From NCBI GenBank assembly GCA_022605955.1, contig JAKCOZ010000003.1, forward strand, positions 43,178,761 through 43,242,760: a stretch of DNA of 64,000 nucleotides. Reading direction: 5' to 3'. The number at the start of each line of letters is the position of its first letter. The first letter of the stretch is position 1. Positions 13,817 through 26,500 of the stretch are shown piece after piece. Source of the DNA: Rallus limicola (taxonomy: Eukaryota; Chordata; Aves; Gruiformes; Rallidae). Made by a program: the position numbers and the translations under genes. The notes under the pieces are model-generated. The model was not told the DNA's origin. It saw only the letters and a program-made list of their open reading frames with translations, and ran no database searches.

Positions 13817-16399
13817 AGCATGTAATTCAGGAGCCTGTAGTGGCAGGGAGCTGACCCTTTCTCTTCTGGAAGAGCAAAGACTTTTACTTCTGGGACCCAA
13901 CAAGTTGAAATGCTCTTTCCCCAGAGACATGCTCACACTTCAGCAGGAGAAGCACAACTGCAACAGGTGTTCCACAGATAATTTTTCTACTAACCCAGGT
14001 ACTGCAAACATGAGATCACAAACTACAATCTGAAATCACCACAGTCTAAAAATTAAATGGGAAATAAATTCTAAGTTTCTGTCACTGCCCTATTACTTCT
14101 GCCTACTGTGCAGAAGAGCAAGTCAGAAATATGGAGGGTAGATTTTTTTATCACAAGCTGTACATACCTATAGGATACATCCCAATTATGTAGGAGTACA
14201 TACAGGTGAGTACCTCTGACATGAGCCTCTGCCAGCTACTAATGCTTTTTAACCAATAACCCATCATTTTAAAACTCTTTTGCTACTTTCTGTGGGTGAC
14301 ACTTAAAAAAAAAAGGAAAAGGATCCTGCAACACACCAAAAAAAAAAAAATTCTTGGAAAGACTGTGAAATATTTGCATACCAAATAAGACTTTAACATT
14401 ACCATCTGGTGATTGTTGCAGTGAGAATAACAAGCATTTCATGTGAGGATCTCAAAGTGCTCATGCAAATTTAGTCCTTACAGTATTATCAAAGTAAATA
14501 TGTAACACAGAAAATGCATTCTGAATCAGAACAGCTGTGTGGGCCTTGATTTTGTCTCCGGTGGAGACAAATGTAAAGGCTACTTGGAGAGACCTCAGGA
14601 TGCACTTCCTGCAGCATATTCCTCAACCTCCCCAGCAACCAGTTTGGGATGGATCTGGGGGACCTCCCTGCCTGTTTCCCTGAGCTGCTGAGTGAAATAA
14701 TCATTTCCTGATATAAAAGCATAACATTTAACTTTTCTTATGGTTAGGGTTTGCCAATAATAAAGAAAATAATTTAGATATGCTGATCAAAAACATTTTT
14801 ATGCACAATTTCTGATAGATACAGTTATCTGGAGTTGCCCTAAAATACAATCATGTCAGAAGCCCAAGGATAAAGGAGAGAAGCTTTGTTAGCTAGTTTG
14901 TAAGACAATGATAATGATATTATTGTTCTATTGCTATTGTTGTTGCTGCTATTTATTATTATTACAACTCTGTGAAATCTAATCTTAACCATTACAGAAC
15001 ATTGTGTTTATGATGAAAAAGAACCAATTGCATAGACATTTTCCAAAACCAGATTCTGAGGCTGTTGAAGATTAAATTTTCCTTTTCTTCTAAATGTGAA
15101 TATGAATTATTACTATATAAATTTAAAATACTATTTTCATCAACTGTTCTGCTGAATGCATTGATTTTTAACTGGCTATCTGTGTGAGGTTCTCACAGTG
15201 ATAGACAATACCACAGCTTGATTCCTACTGGAAGGTTTGGGTATTGTTTGTATCATTCTGTTTGGTTTGGTTTCCTACAGAAAATGAATAAGAATGTCAG
15301 GGGATTTTTTCTCCTGTGTTTGGAAAATATTCTAAGAGAGACCATATGAAATCTTTTGGACAGACCGTGTAAGATTGATGTAGAAGAGGGCAGAAATTAC
15401 TTTGTAAAGATATCTGCCTAGCTCACGTGTGCCACCTGTTGCCTTCAGTGCAGGTACTTCAGTATTTTAATTTGCACATGGTAAAGTGTGAACAGAAGTT
15501 CACACATCAGTTCTGACCAGATCCTGAGCTTCTACAGACAGCAACCTCATACAATCACACTGTATTTTCTGAGATTAAGATGTGAGATTAACTTTTGACC
15601 TCTATTGTTATGGAGCATAACATAGGAGGTTCACCAATGGTTAGTATCAGCTAATAAATAATGAGATGTTTATTATCCATCATAAAGTGTCATTAGTGCC
15701 AACAAGTAAACTTTGTTTTTTATCCTAGCCTGTTTTAAAGGCCTTGGTGAAATCAGACATGATAGGGCCTAAAAAGTGTTATATAAGTAAGAGAATTTGA
15801 GAAGACATCTGCATATCAGGATACACATGGGAAGATATGAGTGACAGCAAGCATCTCGCTGACAGGATTTGAGAAAGCAGAGAAGGGCATGAAAAATGTT
15901 AGAAACAGGGAAAAATGTTAGAAACAGCACTAGGAGGTAGAAATCCAAGGTGAAAAACAGCAGCAGACTCCTTTTAAATCTCTGGGGAAGTAGAGCATAG
16001 GGAGACGCTGTTTCGCATCAAGTCCTTGGCTTAAAACACCCCATCAGTTTGCTAAATTAAAATATAAGTCAGGCAGATTGTTTAACTATAACAAATGTCC
16101 TTCCTGTGTCTTTCATACCTGCTCATGTTCTAAGAAGTCACCGTGCCTCTGTATTACATGCTGCAGTCAGACTTCCCTCTCCTCAGCCATAGAGAGTTTC
16201 AACTTCTCTGGCTCAGGGCTGTTGAGGCAGTCTGAAATGGCCAGTAACCACAACAGTATCTGAAGGCAGTGGAGCACTTAGTGGGATGTATTTGTTTTGA
16301 ATTTGGAAGGACAGACAGTTTAAGATGCATCCTATTGGTAAGCATAATATACATATTGTCAAACTTTTCTCCCAAAAGAATACAGACAGACCTGTTTTT

Positions 16400-16401
<2 letters not shown>
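13817..16401. other. Unique non-coding DNA with simple-sequence patches
   Basis: No gene recognised. It holds two A-rich runs near 14306-14350, a TTG/TTA-rich patch at about 14920-14963 and a 19-bp tandem duplication at 15891-15927 (listed separately). ORFs are short and lack family motifs. Confidence 0.5.
15891..15927. repeat. Two-copy 19-bp perfect tandem repeat
   Basis: GAAAAATGTTAGAAACAG at 15891-15908 is repeated identically at 15910-15927, separated by one G. Identity of the copies suggests a recent slippage event that may be polymorphic. Confidence 0.85.

Positions 16402-16430
<29 letters not shown>
16402..16430. repeat. T29 homopolymer
   Basis: An uninterrupted run of 29 T. On the minus strand it is poly(A), but the sequence just upstream on that strand shows no AATAAA within about 30 nt and no recognisable processed gene copy. 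I call it a homopolymer, not a retroposed tail. It creates spurious poly-lysine/phenylalanine frames across it. Confidence 0.9.
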
Positions 16431-17489
16431 GAGGAAAGTAAAAGCAGGGAAATGGAGTAATGGAGTTCAAAAGCTGGACTTGTTAAACACAAGTGAAGAT
16501 GATAAAAAGGGAAAGCAGTAGACACTCTTCTTCCTTGACTCAGACAGGAAATCAATTTTCATCCATCTTGTTCCTGATAAAATTTCTAAATAAAAACATT
16601 TCAATGTACTTTGCTTCTTCCACAAGTCTTTAGACTTAGCACTTGGCTTCACAGATAGGAAAAGTTAAGAAAACAGTTTCTCAACAGCCAGGACCTGAAC
16701 ACTCTGTTTGATTCCTGTCCAGAGAGGATTTAAGTCAAATTATAGGTGAATGCAGTTTCAAGCTTTCTTTCTGACTTAAACATGGATCACATCTGTCCAC
16801 AATATGCAGTTTTAGTCTTGGTACTTTGTATAACTGAACATGGGTGTATATTGTTGACCTTACTAACATTCATTTATATGGTTCAGTAAGAACAGGCCCA
16901 GGTTCCAATACAGCTGGTTCCAATACAGCCTCACCTAGCAGGCAGCCTTGGGGACCCCAGTTCCCCTGCCAGGCTGAGCCACAGCAACTTCAACCTGGGA
17001 CACAGGAGCTCAAAGATTTGCCTGTGCAATCAACCAAGTGTGGCAGAATTAGTGCTGAAAAGTTTCTGGTGCTGCACTTCATGAAAAGTTGCAACATGAC
17101 TGTCATATATAGGAGAACTGAAAATCAATGCACCTTTTAACTTGGCTTTCACTGTAAATTACTGATTCATCTCATGACTCCTGTCAAGTCCTGAGTACTG
17201 TTTCTCTCCTGCTGAGTTTCAAGTAGCATCTGAGAATGGCATTTCCTGTCCCACTAGGGGCATCCCTGGAAACATCTACAGAAACAACACTCATTCTTCA
17301 AATGGTGGCTAAAAAGAAACCACACTTGCCCTATCTCCTGCACTGTGCAAGGTGTTATTTTCACAGGAGTGTGAGAACTGTAAATGGTTTACTTAAGATT
17401 GTTTTGTTTGCCAGAAGCTGTTACAGAGTATTTGAGATGTATAATTGAATGTGTAATGCCTTGTATGTAAATTAAAGGAGACCAGTATC
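16431..17489. other. Unique non-coding DNA with a 15-bp tandem repeat
   Basis: No gene recognised. GGTTCCAATACAGCT at 16901-16915 is repeated as GGTTCCAATACAGCC at 16916-16930, inside a moderately GC-rich patch (16890-17030). The patch gives a 98-codon chance ORF without known motifs. Confidence 0.5.
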
Positions 17490-17551
17490 AGCAGGGGTGT
17501 TGTAGTGGCAGATCTCAAAAAAGTCCCTTCCAACCTTGGTGACTCTGTGGC
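17490..17551 (+). mobile_element. CR1 3' tail fragment
   Basis: GCAGATCTCAAAAAAGTCCC followed by TTCCAACCTTGGTGACTCTGTG matches the terminal CR1 3' UTR pattern (GATGATCTCxxxGGTCCCTTCCAACCxxxxTGATTCTGTG). Only the extreme 3' end is visible, consistent with severe 5' truncation. Its shortness makes the family assignment tentative. Confidence 0.6.
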
Positions 17552-20500
17552 TCAACCTGGTCCAGTGAAGCAGTCTGCTATTCCTTACTGCTCAAACTCA
17601 GGAGATGCTTACAAACTCACTCACTCACTCTGCAACAAACTGTCAATGAAAGTTGATGCATTTGCATACAAGTCTGCATTTTTTTCACTGAACATCTTAT
17701 TACCCCTATTTCTTTCTCATTTAAAAAAAAAAAATGTTGGGGGGCTGATGGAATAAACCCACCGAAACCCTGAGGGATGGTTGTATACAGTGGCAGCTGC
17801 TGAATCTCTCTTTCTGAAAACCATTTTACCTCTCTGTAGTATCTACCAAACTTGGTCTCTTCCTTCTCTGTCTTCTTTAATAAACAGTATGCAACTGAGG
17901 AGGAAACACACAGGACTTCATCTGGAATTCATCTGGTAACACCTGCACATTAATACATCACAGCTGAACCACATGATCAACTGCCGCTCATACTGAAGGC
18001 AAATAATTATAGCTAAAGATCTATGCTACCCCAATGTCCTTTCTCTTTTCTACATCACGTACATTGTTTTTATTTTTTATTCTTTTAAACATATTTACTT
18101 TTTCTCAAACCATGATCCCAACTCTGTTCTAATCAGGTAAAAAAAATATATATGAAGAAAGAAAAAAAACAACCTTAACAACCTTAACAGGTTTAAGTCG
18201 GAGTGAATCTGTAGCTAAAATCTGAGAAATTCTTTCAAAAACATCAGTACTGAGATTCAGGTAAAGACCTGCTCAAGAGAATTGGTGATGATCTAAGTTG
18301 CAGCAGTTGAGCTTTGTCCAGGTCCAGTCTGCACAAAACCAAATATAAAAAAGCTTGCTCTCAAGGTAGGGTATAGAAAACGCTTCAGCTCTTCCATATC
18401 CTGGAGCTTTTAGTGTGAATTTGAGACCTCCAAAACTGGATGTGGAGTGAACTTGTCTTCAGAGCAGGTAGATAAGACATACATGAAGCACTGTCCTGAA
18501 ATGACATTAAAAAGTAAAAGGACCTAATAAATACTATGGGGAATCCCTCTTACTCCAAAACACTACTGACCCTCCAACGCAGTGCTAGTAGACTTGAAAG
18601 GATAAAACAGACAAAATAACATAAGACAAAGTAGAAAGTAGAGAGTCAAGGCATGTCTGATGCATTTTCCCATGTTGAAGTTATGACATTAATTAGGCAT
18701 ACCCTTTAATTTCACCTATTTTGTCTTGGGACAGAAAAGAACCACCAAACTGAAGACTGCAGTGACCTACCCTGGGGAATGGGTATACACTTTGGAGGAA
18801 TTTAATTTTATGAGGCAATGTAATTTTGTTGATTATGTTAACAACAATGCTCAAGTGCTTACTATGCAGTTCAGAAATGCTTGAGGGAGATCATGACTTA
18901 GACAGAAATGCTTTTGCCATTTTGGTGAGAAATGAAGTTGATGCACTTCTTTTCTCCTCAGGAATGACAAATGCTAAGCTTCTTTAACAATTTGTAGCAT
19001 AAAATGATCAGCTGATTGTGTACAAATGCTCTTCTAGGCTCAAACAGGGTCTCTAACAAAGATACTATCTTCTACAAATCACCCTGTTAAGTTATAGTAA
19101 CAGCCTACCTTGAAAAGCACAGCAACTAACACTGAAGTAGGTTACATCATATCAAATAGTCTCTGGCTGGAAGAAGTGTGAGGTCAGAAAGTAGTGGGTT
19201 TGCTCTTTGATGAGGGGTAATGGGATGATGGAGGATAAATTTCATCATATGAAGATCTGTCCTCACAGCTCCTGCTATGAGGCATATCATCCTGGGGAGA
19301 AAACAAAAGATGAAGTAACAGAATGAGAAAATAAAATTAGGTTTGGGCTGCAAACCATGTCACTACAAATAGAGGGCAACCTGAATGTGTTCCAATTAGA
19401 AAATCCACAGGGTAGGTTTAAATCGAGGCCTAAATGGAGAGTCACCTGAGGATGCACTATGTGTCTGACATGCCTTCCTCTTTCTCACTTTTTTATCAGT
19501 TTAACTTATTAACACAGAGATTCAGGGTTGTTTTTTTCCTCAGACAGTTATAATATCCCCATGATATTACTTTCTACATTTAAATGACTGAGCTGTACTG
19601 CTGTATTATCATTGATAACTTGACCTTAATAGATTTTTTATGCCTGGAAATGAAATACAAATTTGTTAAGAAATATCAAATACTGCAGTGTTACTTCATG
19701 TGCAGATCCTAGGCAATGAGAGTCTACAAACCCAAAATATTTTTTCCTTTATCTTTACTTAAATAAAATATATTTCCACTTGGTTTAATGTTATTCTCCT
19801 TCCCCTTTTTGACTGATTCCTATGGTAACTAAAAATTACTATCAAAGAGAAAGGAATATTTTAGCCTAACATTATTCTTTACAAGTACACATGGAGAGCT
19901 GATCCACAAATACTAAATGGACTGTGTGAGCTGATCCATATTTGGAAAACTAGGTACAAAACTGTGGGTGTCCAGGTAGTTTATCACCATCTTTAGGAGA
20001 AGGAAAAGAAGTAATCTACTGCTAGACACCCAAGAAATATCCAATAAGATCATGTATTTTTATGTTTTCTCAAAACGATTCAAAGACAAGTTGACCAAAA
20101 AGTCAATGTTAAGATACCCTGATTATTGCAGCAATAAGTAAAAGACAGTCTAGCTGCCTTGAGATTTTCAAGTCTTTAGAGATTAAGGAGGCCAGTTTCA
20201 CTTGGAGGTTTATGAGAGTCCATGAGTTGAAGGGATTTGAAATTGCCCAAGAAGATCAGATGAATATGGATAAAATTTCCATAGTAATACACATTAACAG
20301 CTAAAGATAAAATGGCGCGGTTTATTTTGATGGTAAAAATTGGTCACATGCATGAGTGTGTACCTAAGCTTTTACATTTTTTCAAAGCATGAAATGTATT
20401 TCTTCTTAATTATGTCTTTGAGTATCTGATGCTATAGTGGTGGGGGTTTTTTAAAGAATCTTTTATAATTATAATTAATAATAGTAATAGTAATTATAAT

Positions 20501-23500
20501 AGCTCAGAGGCACATCAAAGGAGACAAGTTGGCATGATAACCTTGAACTTGTTGTGGAAAGCAATAACTCAATTCTTCCCAAATTAAGAAAATTGATTTC
20601 TGAGGAAAGAGCTGAGTTATGTAAGAACACAGAAAACTTGCAGAAAACAGGGTGTAACTTAGCACAAAACGCATCTTTCAGGGAGGTCAAAACAAAGATT
20701 TGTTACTGAACTGATTTCTTATTTATTCCCCTCCCACTCCTATGATTCCTCTGTTCCCTCATTATACAATAATTCTAAAAAAAAAATCTATTTGATATAC
20801 ACTGGAGTCTTAAGCATGTTTAGACAGCATAGAATTATTTTCTAGTTACTCTCCCAGGACTTGCAAAGCAACGAATTCGGATAGATCCAAACTCTTGTTA
20901 AAGAGAAGAGAAGTCTATTCAGGGCTACCAAAGACTCAGAAGAATTAATGGTAGTTTCTAAAGATCAGATTCTAAAAATGTTGTGCTTTTGCCAAAGCAG
21001 AATTGTTTGGCAGGCACATACATAGTCCCTTGCAGAACTTTAGTAATCAGTTCCAATATACCTGATTATCCTATTTTTTGAAGGTTTTGAAAGATGAGAT
21101 GGAGATTAGGGTCTTAGGATGGTTCTTTTGAGGCAGGAATCATCTCCAAAGCCTGATTCTGGACCTTGATCAATGAGCTAGTATGGAGTCAAAATGGCAG
21201 CAGTACCCCAACCAGTTTTGATTCTCTCAGTTTTCAAATGCTGGTAAAGAAAGAGGAACTTGAATACCTTTAAAAAGAATGAGAAGGTAAGATGCTGTGG
21301 TATGGTACCAGAGCTGCTTTCAATACGAACATCCAAAGCAAGAAATTTAGTTGATTTGGGATAACGTAACAACTTAACAGAGAAGCAGCTTTTTAAAAAG
21401 ACCTTCTAATAAAGTAGATGGGAATATTTCAACTGATTTTTGAAATTAAAATCTGAAAATCCTAGCCAAGGTATCAAGTAAAAATGCTCTGCAGCTGTTC
21501 AGAAAGAAGTCAGGTCAGTAATGTATGCTTTCAGTCCTTAAAATGGGTGTTCAAACATCTTTCCACAAATTAGTAATCTGTTTACTGCATGTTCATTTCC
21601 ATGTATTTTTTTAGTCATAATGTTTACTTTATAAATAAACACCAAGAAGAAATTGAAGGGGGACAGAACATTGAGGAAACAAACGTTTCATGCTGTAACT
21701 GCAAAGCAAAGTATCTGAAATGTCATCTGGTTTCCATAAACTTGTATTCTCCTTGAGTCCCTGTAGTTCTCAGAACAGCCAGCTCACCCCCTCAAAACAT
21801 CCTTTATTTCTACTTGTGATGAAACCTCTTTTCACATGCCAGTCCCTTGTCTTCTATTATTATGACATAAACAGAGAAGAAAAAAAGAATGATATTTTAA
21901 GAAAATTAGAACTGAAATGTTAAATGATTCAAAAGAAATTAAGTTTCAAACTTGGAAGCTTTTTCTTCCTCATGATCTCATAAGAAGATTTAGAGTAAGG
22001 TTCTCTCTTTGCGTGAATATGCATAGAGGCACTAAAAATTATAAACCCATTAGCTGTATTAGGCAAGGATTGTTCTCCTCAATCTGTACTTTGAAACTCC
22101 TGTCCCTTGAGGTTACTTCCCTCCTGAAAAATAAAGAGAAGAAAAATGGCATCTTGTTGTGCTTCTAATAGTTTGGGAGGCTTATCTGTGGGGGATTAAC
22201 TGGCATTTGTGTATGCCAGACTAGCTGCCATGTGGCAGCAATGACTACCTGAAAGCTAACAGGACTGGAAGCTCTAACCTGTCAAAGGACTGGGCCCATT
22301 CCAAACACTCCTCACCGACACTGAGAGTGTGGGTTACTCAACATTATATGTCAGTCCTATTAAAGCAGCATAGTACTTTTCTAAACACAAAGCCTTCCTT
22401 TCTGTTCCACATTCGTATGCTGCAAATCATATCCACTGAACTGAGAACCCTAATACCCTGCAGAGAAGTAGCATCTCAGTTTCAGCCCCATACTTATCCA
22501 TCTTGTTGGCAGGGCATTCCATGGATTTTCCCTGTAAGGACAGAAATTTGGCCTTTTTCATCAAATGTACATCCACAAAATTTCAGAAATTGCAGAAATT
22601 CAGTCAATACTTCTGAAAGCTCTGCCTGTGTGGCAAGCACTGACCACTACAGAGATGATCCTAGTTGCTTGATAGGCAGCTCTTGAAAACTCATATCTAT
22701 TTCTTTTGGTGTCAGGAAGAGTAGCAAGCCCATTAGGTAAAATAGGCAACTCTTGCCTCTCTGCCAAAGACTTTACTCATTTTAAAGAGCTTAACTTTAA
22801 GCCTCAGCTTCTGAATCTCTTAGAAATGGTGGGTTTTTTTCCCTTCTTTTTTTAACTCAAACTTTCAGATGATTTCACAAGAAATCATGCAAAATAAGCT
22901 GCTTTCAAATGGCTCTTGCTGCTCGTTAGGCTGCCCAGAGAGGACACATTCCCATGCAGTAAAAGGGAGCGGGTTAGGAAGGTATTTCACATGAGGGAAA
23001 TGGTTTTGCTTTCTGCATGGAAGGAAAGGGGAAAAGAAGCTGGAGGGATGGAAGGGAAAGCAGAGAGGGAGAGAAGGTTGCTCTTCTCCAGGAAGTCATT
23101 CCAGCACTTCAACATGCAGATGCATCCAGGTCACTGGATTGTTGCTCCATGGAGACATAGGGAAAACACCAGCATTAAGGCTGCTGAGAGAAAGAGGATT
23201 GTGCAAAGAAAAGGGCCACCACTATGCTCCTGAAAGTCTCAGGATCTTGAGCTGAATTCAGAGGTACTAGGATTTCCATGTCCTTTCACTGACTTGAGAC
23301 TTAAGCTGAAACATACCAGGAGATTAAGTATTCATGCAATTATGCTTTTCATTTCCATTTAAGCATCTGCCATACCCACAAGCCTGTCATTGTCACATAT
23401 TAAAATAATTCTGGTCTCTTACTCCATTTTCCCTCCTGGTCATTTTGACTTAAGGAACATTCTAAGCACAAAACCAACATATGATCCTGTACTGTGCTGC

Positions 23501-23533
23501 TACAAGAGACAGGCACATAGCTAGCCTTGGACT
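17552..23533. other. Unique non-coding DNA
   Basis: About 6 kb of AT-rich sequence. No gene, LTR or CR1 recognised. An AT-rich inverted repeat sits at about 20463-20499 (arms TTATAATTA and TAATTATAA). ORFs reach 119 codons (22327-22686, +) with no identifiable domain. Confidence 0.5.
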
Positions 23534-23578
23534 AGAGAGAGAGAGAGAGAGGGAGAAAGAGAGAGAGGGAGAGAGAGA
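23534..23578. repeat. (GA)n microsatellite
   Basis: An imperfect AG dinucleotide tract of about 45 nt with GGGA and AAAG interruptions. It is a pure purine run on the + strand. Confidence 0.9.
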
Positions 23579-26500
23579 TGATGTCTCAGAAAGTGGAATG
23601 AGAAACTGAAAAACTCCGCATCTGTTTCTGCTGTTTCAAGAGAACCTTTAAGGTTTTCCTGTAAGATGAGTGACAAATACAAGAAATAAAACCGGCTGTC
23701 TTACACAATGTTCTTGCTCTGAGCTTATATCATGTTCACCTGCCAGCACATAACTGACTCATCTGCAAAAAGCTTTGAGATGCAGTGGTGAATGACATAC
23801 TGTAGAATTGGAAAATGTTAATCTAATGCTATGCAAAGATCTGCTAGCAGCAGCTCTAGCTGCTGAGGCACAGGCAGAATGGGAAAATAATTGATAGAAA
23901 AACAGCCAGTTACCAAACTATGTGAAGATTTTACCTTAGAAAAGATTAAAAGTGATTTCCCCCTCCCTTCCCCCCCTGATGTTAAACTCTCCCTGTGGGC
24001 CAGCTGTGGGCATCGGAGTGGTTCTGACCTCATCTGCTGGAGAATTAAGAGATTTGGAAACATACTCAAGCAATTTGTTCAATTGACAGTTCAGCCAAAC
24101 TACTGTCAACCAATTGTAGAATCAATTCATGATTTAATCCTTTGCTTAAGTACTTCTGCTTTAATAAATCATTTTAAATAGCTGCCTTTTGGGAATGCTT
24201 GAATAAAGAAATGGTGATGCAGCACAAAGCAGGTGTCTGAAATGGGAGGGTAAGAAGACTGGTATATATAAGTAAACTGAGCAATACTTTATTCATTGCC
24301 CTGAATCGGAGGGAAGCATTAAGCCATCTCTTAAGTTCCCTTTGAGAACAACTGTGAAGCATGTGTATGGGAAATTGAAGAAGCCTTTAAAACAGGCTGT
24401 GATCAGAAAAGTTCTAGGCTTGTATTTTTCTCCTGATTTTATTTATTTGCTGCGTGGCAAAGAGCAGTACAGGGTGTTGGAGAAGTCCAGAATAATGCAG
24501 CTCAAGAGGAAATAGGCAGCTCCAACTGTTAATGGTTTGTCATGGTAGACAGGAGGGATTCCTTTCCTCGGATCCACCCAGATGCAATGTGATGATGGCC
24601 TGCTGCAGATCGTTTAACAGGTTTAAAAAACCTGCTTAACAGGTTTTTGTCTTTATTTTTCCCAAAATAATCTAGTTCTCACAGATGTTCAGTACTGAGG
24701 TTTAAAGACACTATCTTTACTTCCAATTTCTTTGTTGTTTTTTTCTTCTATAGAACTCAGAGCATTAACTAGTTTTTAAAAATCAGCTTATCTTCAGAGT
24801 TAAGATTTTCCTGTCAAAAGGAAAAATAAATAGAAGGAAAACTTAGAGTATGCATCTTCTATCATTCCACGACAAGAATGCACAGATAGGGAGAAAGAAA
24901 GGAACAGGTATAATCAAACTTCTAAATAAACAAATAAGTCAGATTTGGATAAAGAAATTAAATCCATGTAAAACAATCATTTGGAAACATGAACATGCAA
25001 AATAATTTTATGAACCAAAAATTATTTTAAAGTTTATCACTGAAAAATGTAATTGAAAACATTTTCTGTATCAAAAGAGTCATTTAATAAAAATTCAATC
25101 CAAGGGGAAGCATATCTCCTTGTAAAAATATTTTTAATGAACATTATCACCATTTTGATGATCTATGAACCAGAGAGGGATGTATGCAACTACATGTTCT
25201 ACTTCTTGTAGTAATTACTCTGTTCATCTAGTACCATGCAAACTAAATGAACTAAATTTTTCACTGATGTTTTTTCCCCCTTTGATCAGACTTTTTAAAC
25301 ATGCTCCTGTTGCTGCCATCATCTGTCCTCTCACCCTTCTGTTACTTGGGAACAGGGATCCTTTCTTTTGCAACCTGCTCCTTCTTTCTCATCCCGTGCA
25401 GGTGGACAGGTGGCAGCAATGGAGATCTATGTGGCCTCTTCCCCCAGGCAAGATGTCCAAAGCTGGAGCAAGTTACATCCATCTCCCAAGGCATACTTTA
25501 TTTGGAAGATTGACAACGATGCTGGTCCCTGTTGAATTACCTTTCATTTAAGACTCATGACTTTCCCCCTCCAGAAGTGACCAGACCAGAGAGAAGCGTA
25601 GCTCCGCAGAATACATTTTACTGTAAAGGGACTGATGCTATTTTCCCCTCTGCTTCCTGCATGAATTACTTCTGTAGTTTCCTCACACCACCTAGTTCTG
25701 TGTGTTCCTCATCCTTTTTACATTCCTCTTCACCTTTGTGCTTTCCTCATGAGGAGTTTCTGGTCTGCTGACCTGCAACCTGGCTTTGGCTACCTAAGTG
25801 TTGTATGGGGATCGTTTTCCCCATGCGTTATCACAGAGAGGTTAAACTACCTTATCCTAGGTAAATTTAAAGCTCAAGAAAGAAACTGAGAACCTTCCAT
25901 GGACCAAACAGGATTTTTTTGGATGGAGACACCATAAGGAGTTTTTTGACAGCCACAGAGCAGACCACCCTGAGTCCTTCTGCCATTCCACAAGGTACTG
26001 TAAGATGGTAGGAGAACCATTCTTACTCCTCAAAGCTAATCAAATCTTACAGAAAGATATGTCAAATAAACAGACGATGATGTTTTTTCTTAGTGCAACT
26101 GAGTGAAGAAAGCAAAGACAGATCTTAAAAAAAATATGGAGCAGAGTAGCCTGAAGATATGAGGAGCAATGGAAGTAAAAAAGTCACTTTGTTCCTGCAG
26201 TGGCCTGTTAAAGTCCTTCTGAAGATGGCTAGTACTAGATCTGAGCACAGTACAAGATACATGAAATTTTTATTCCACATGGTAAAGACACACCCACCTT
26301 AGCTTCATCCTATCTATTCTTACACTGTTAGATGACTAGTTTTTTAGGAGCCTAGGTGACCTAAGTTTTCTAAATATAGTCAAAAGAGAGAAACTTGCAT
26401 CTCCAGAGGGCAAACCAGATCACAGTGGAAGTGAGGAATCCTCTGGTGAGGTCTCTCTTTTCTTTGTCCATGGTGCTCCTGATATAGGGGCAAAGGGTTT

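Noticed and set aside
16402..16460. Possible processed pseudogene tail (poly-A on minus strand)
   Set aside because: No AATAAA close by, no recognisable exon-like sequence upstream and no target-site duplication. Bird CR1 machinery rarely makes processed copies.
16199..16555. Overlapping frames with poly-lysine or poly-phenylalanine
   Set aside because: Created by the T29 homopolymer; not coding.
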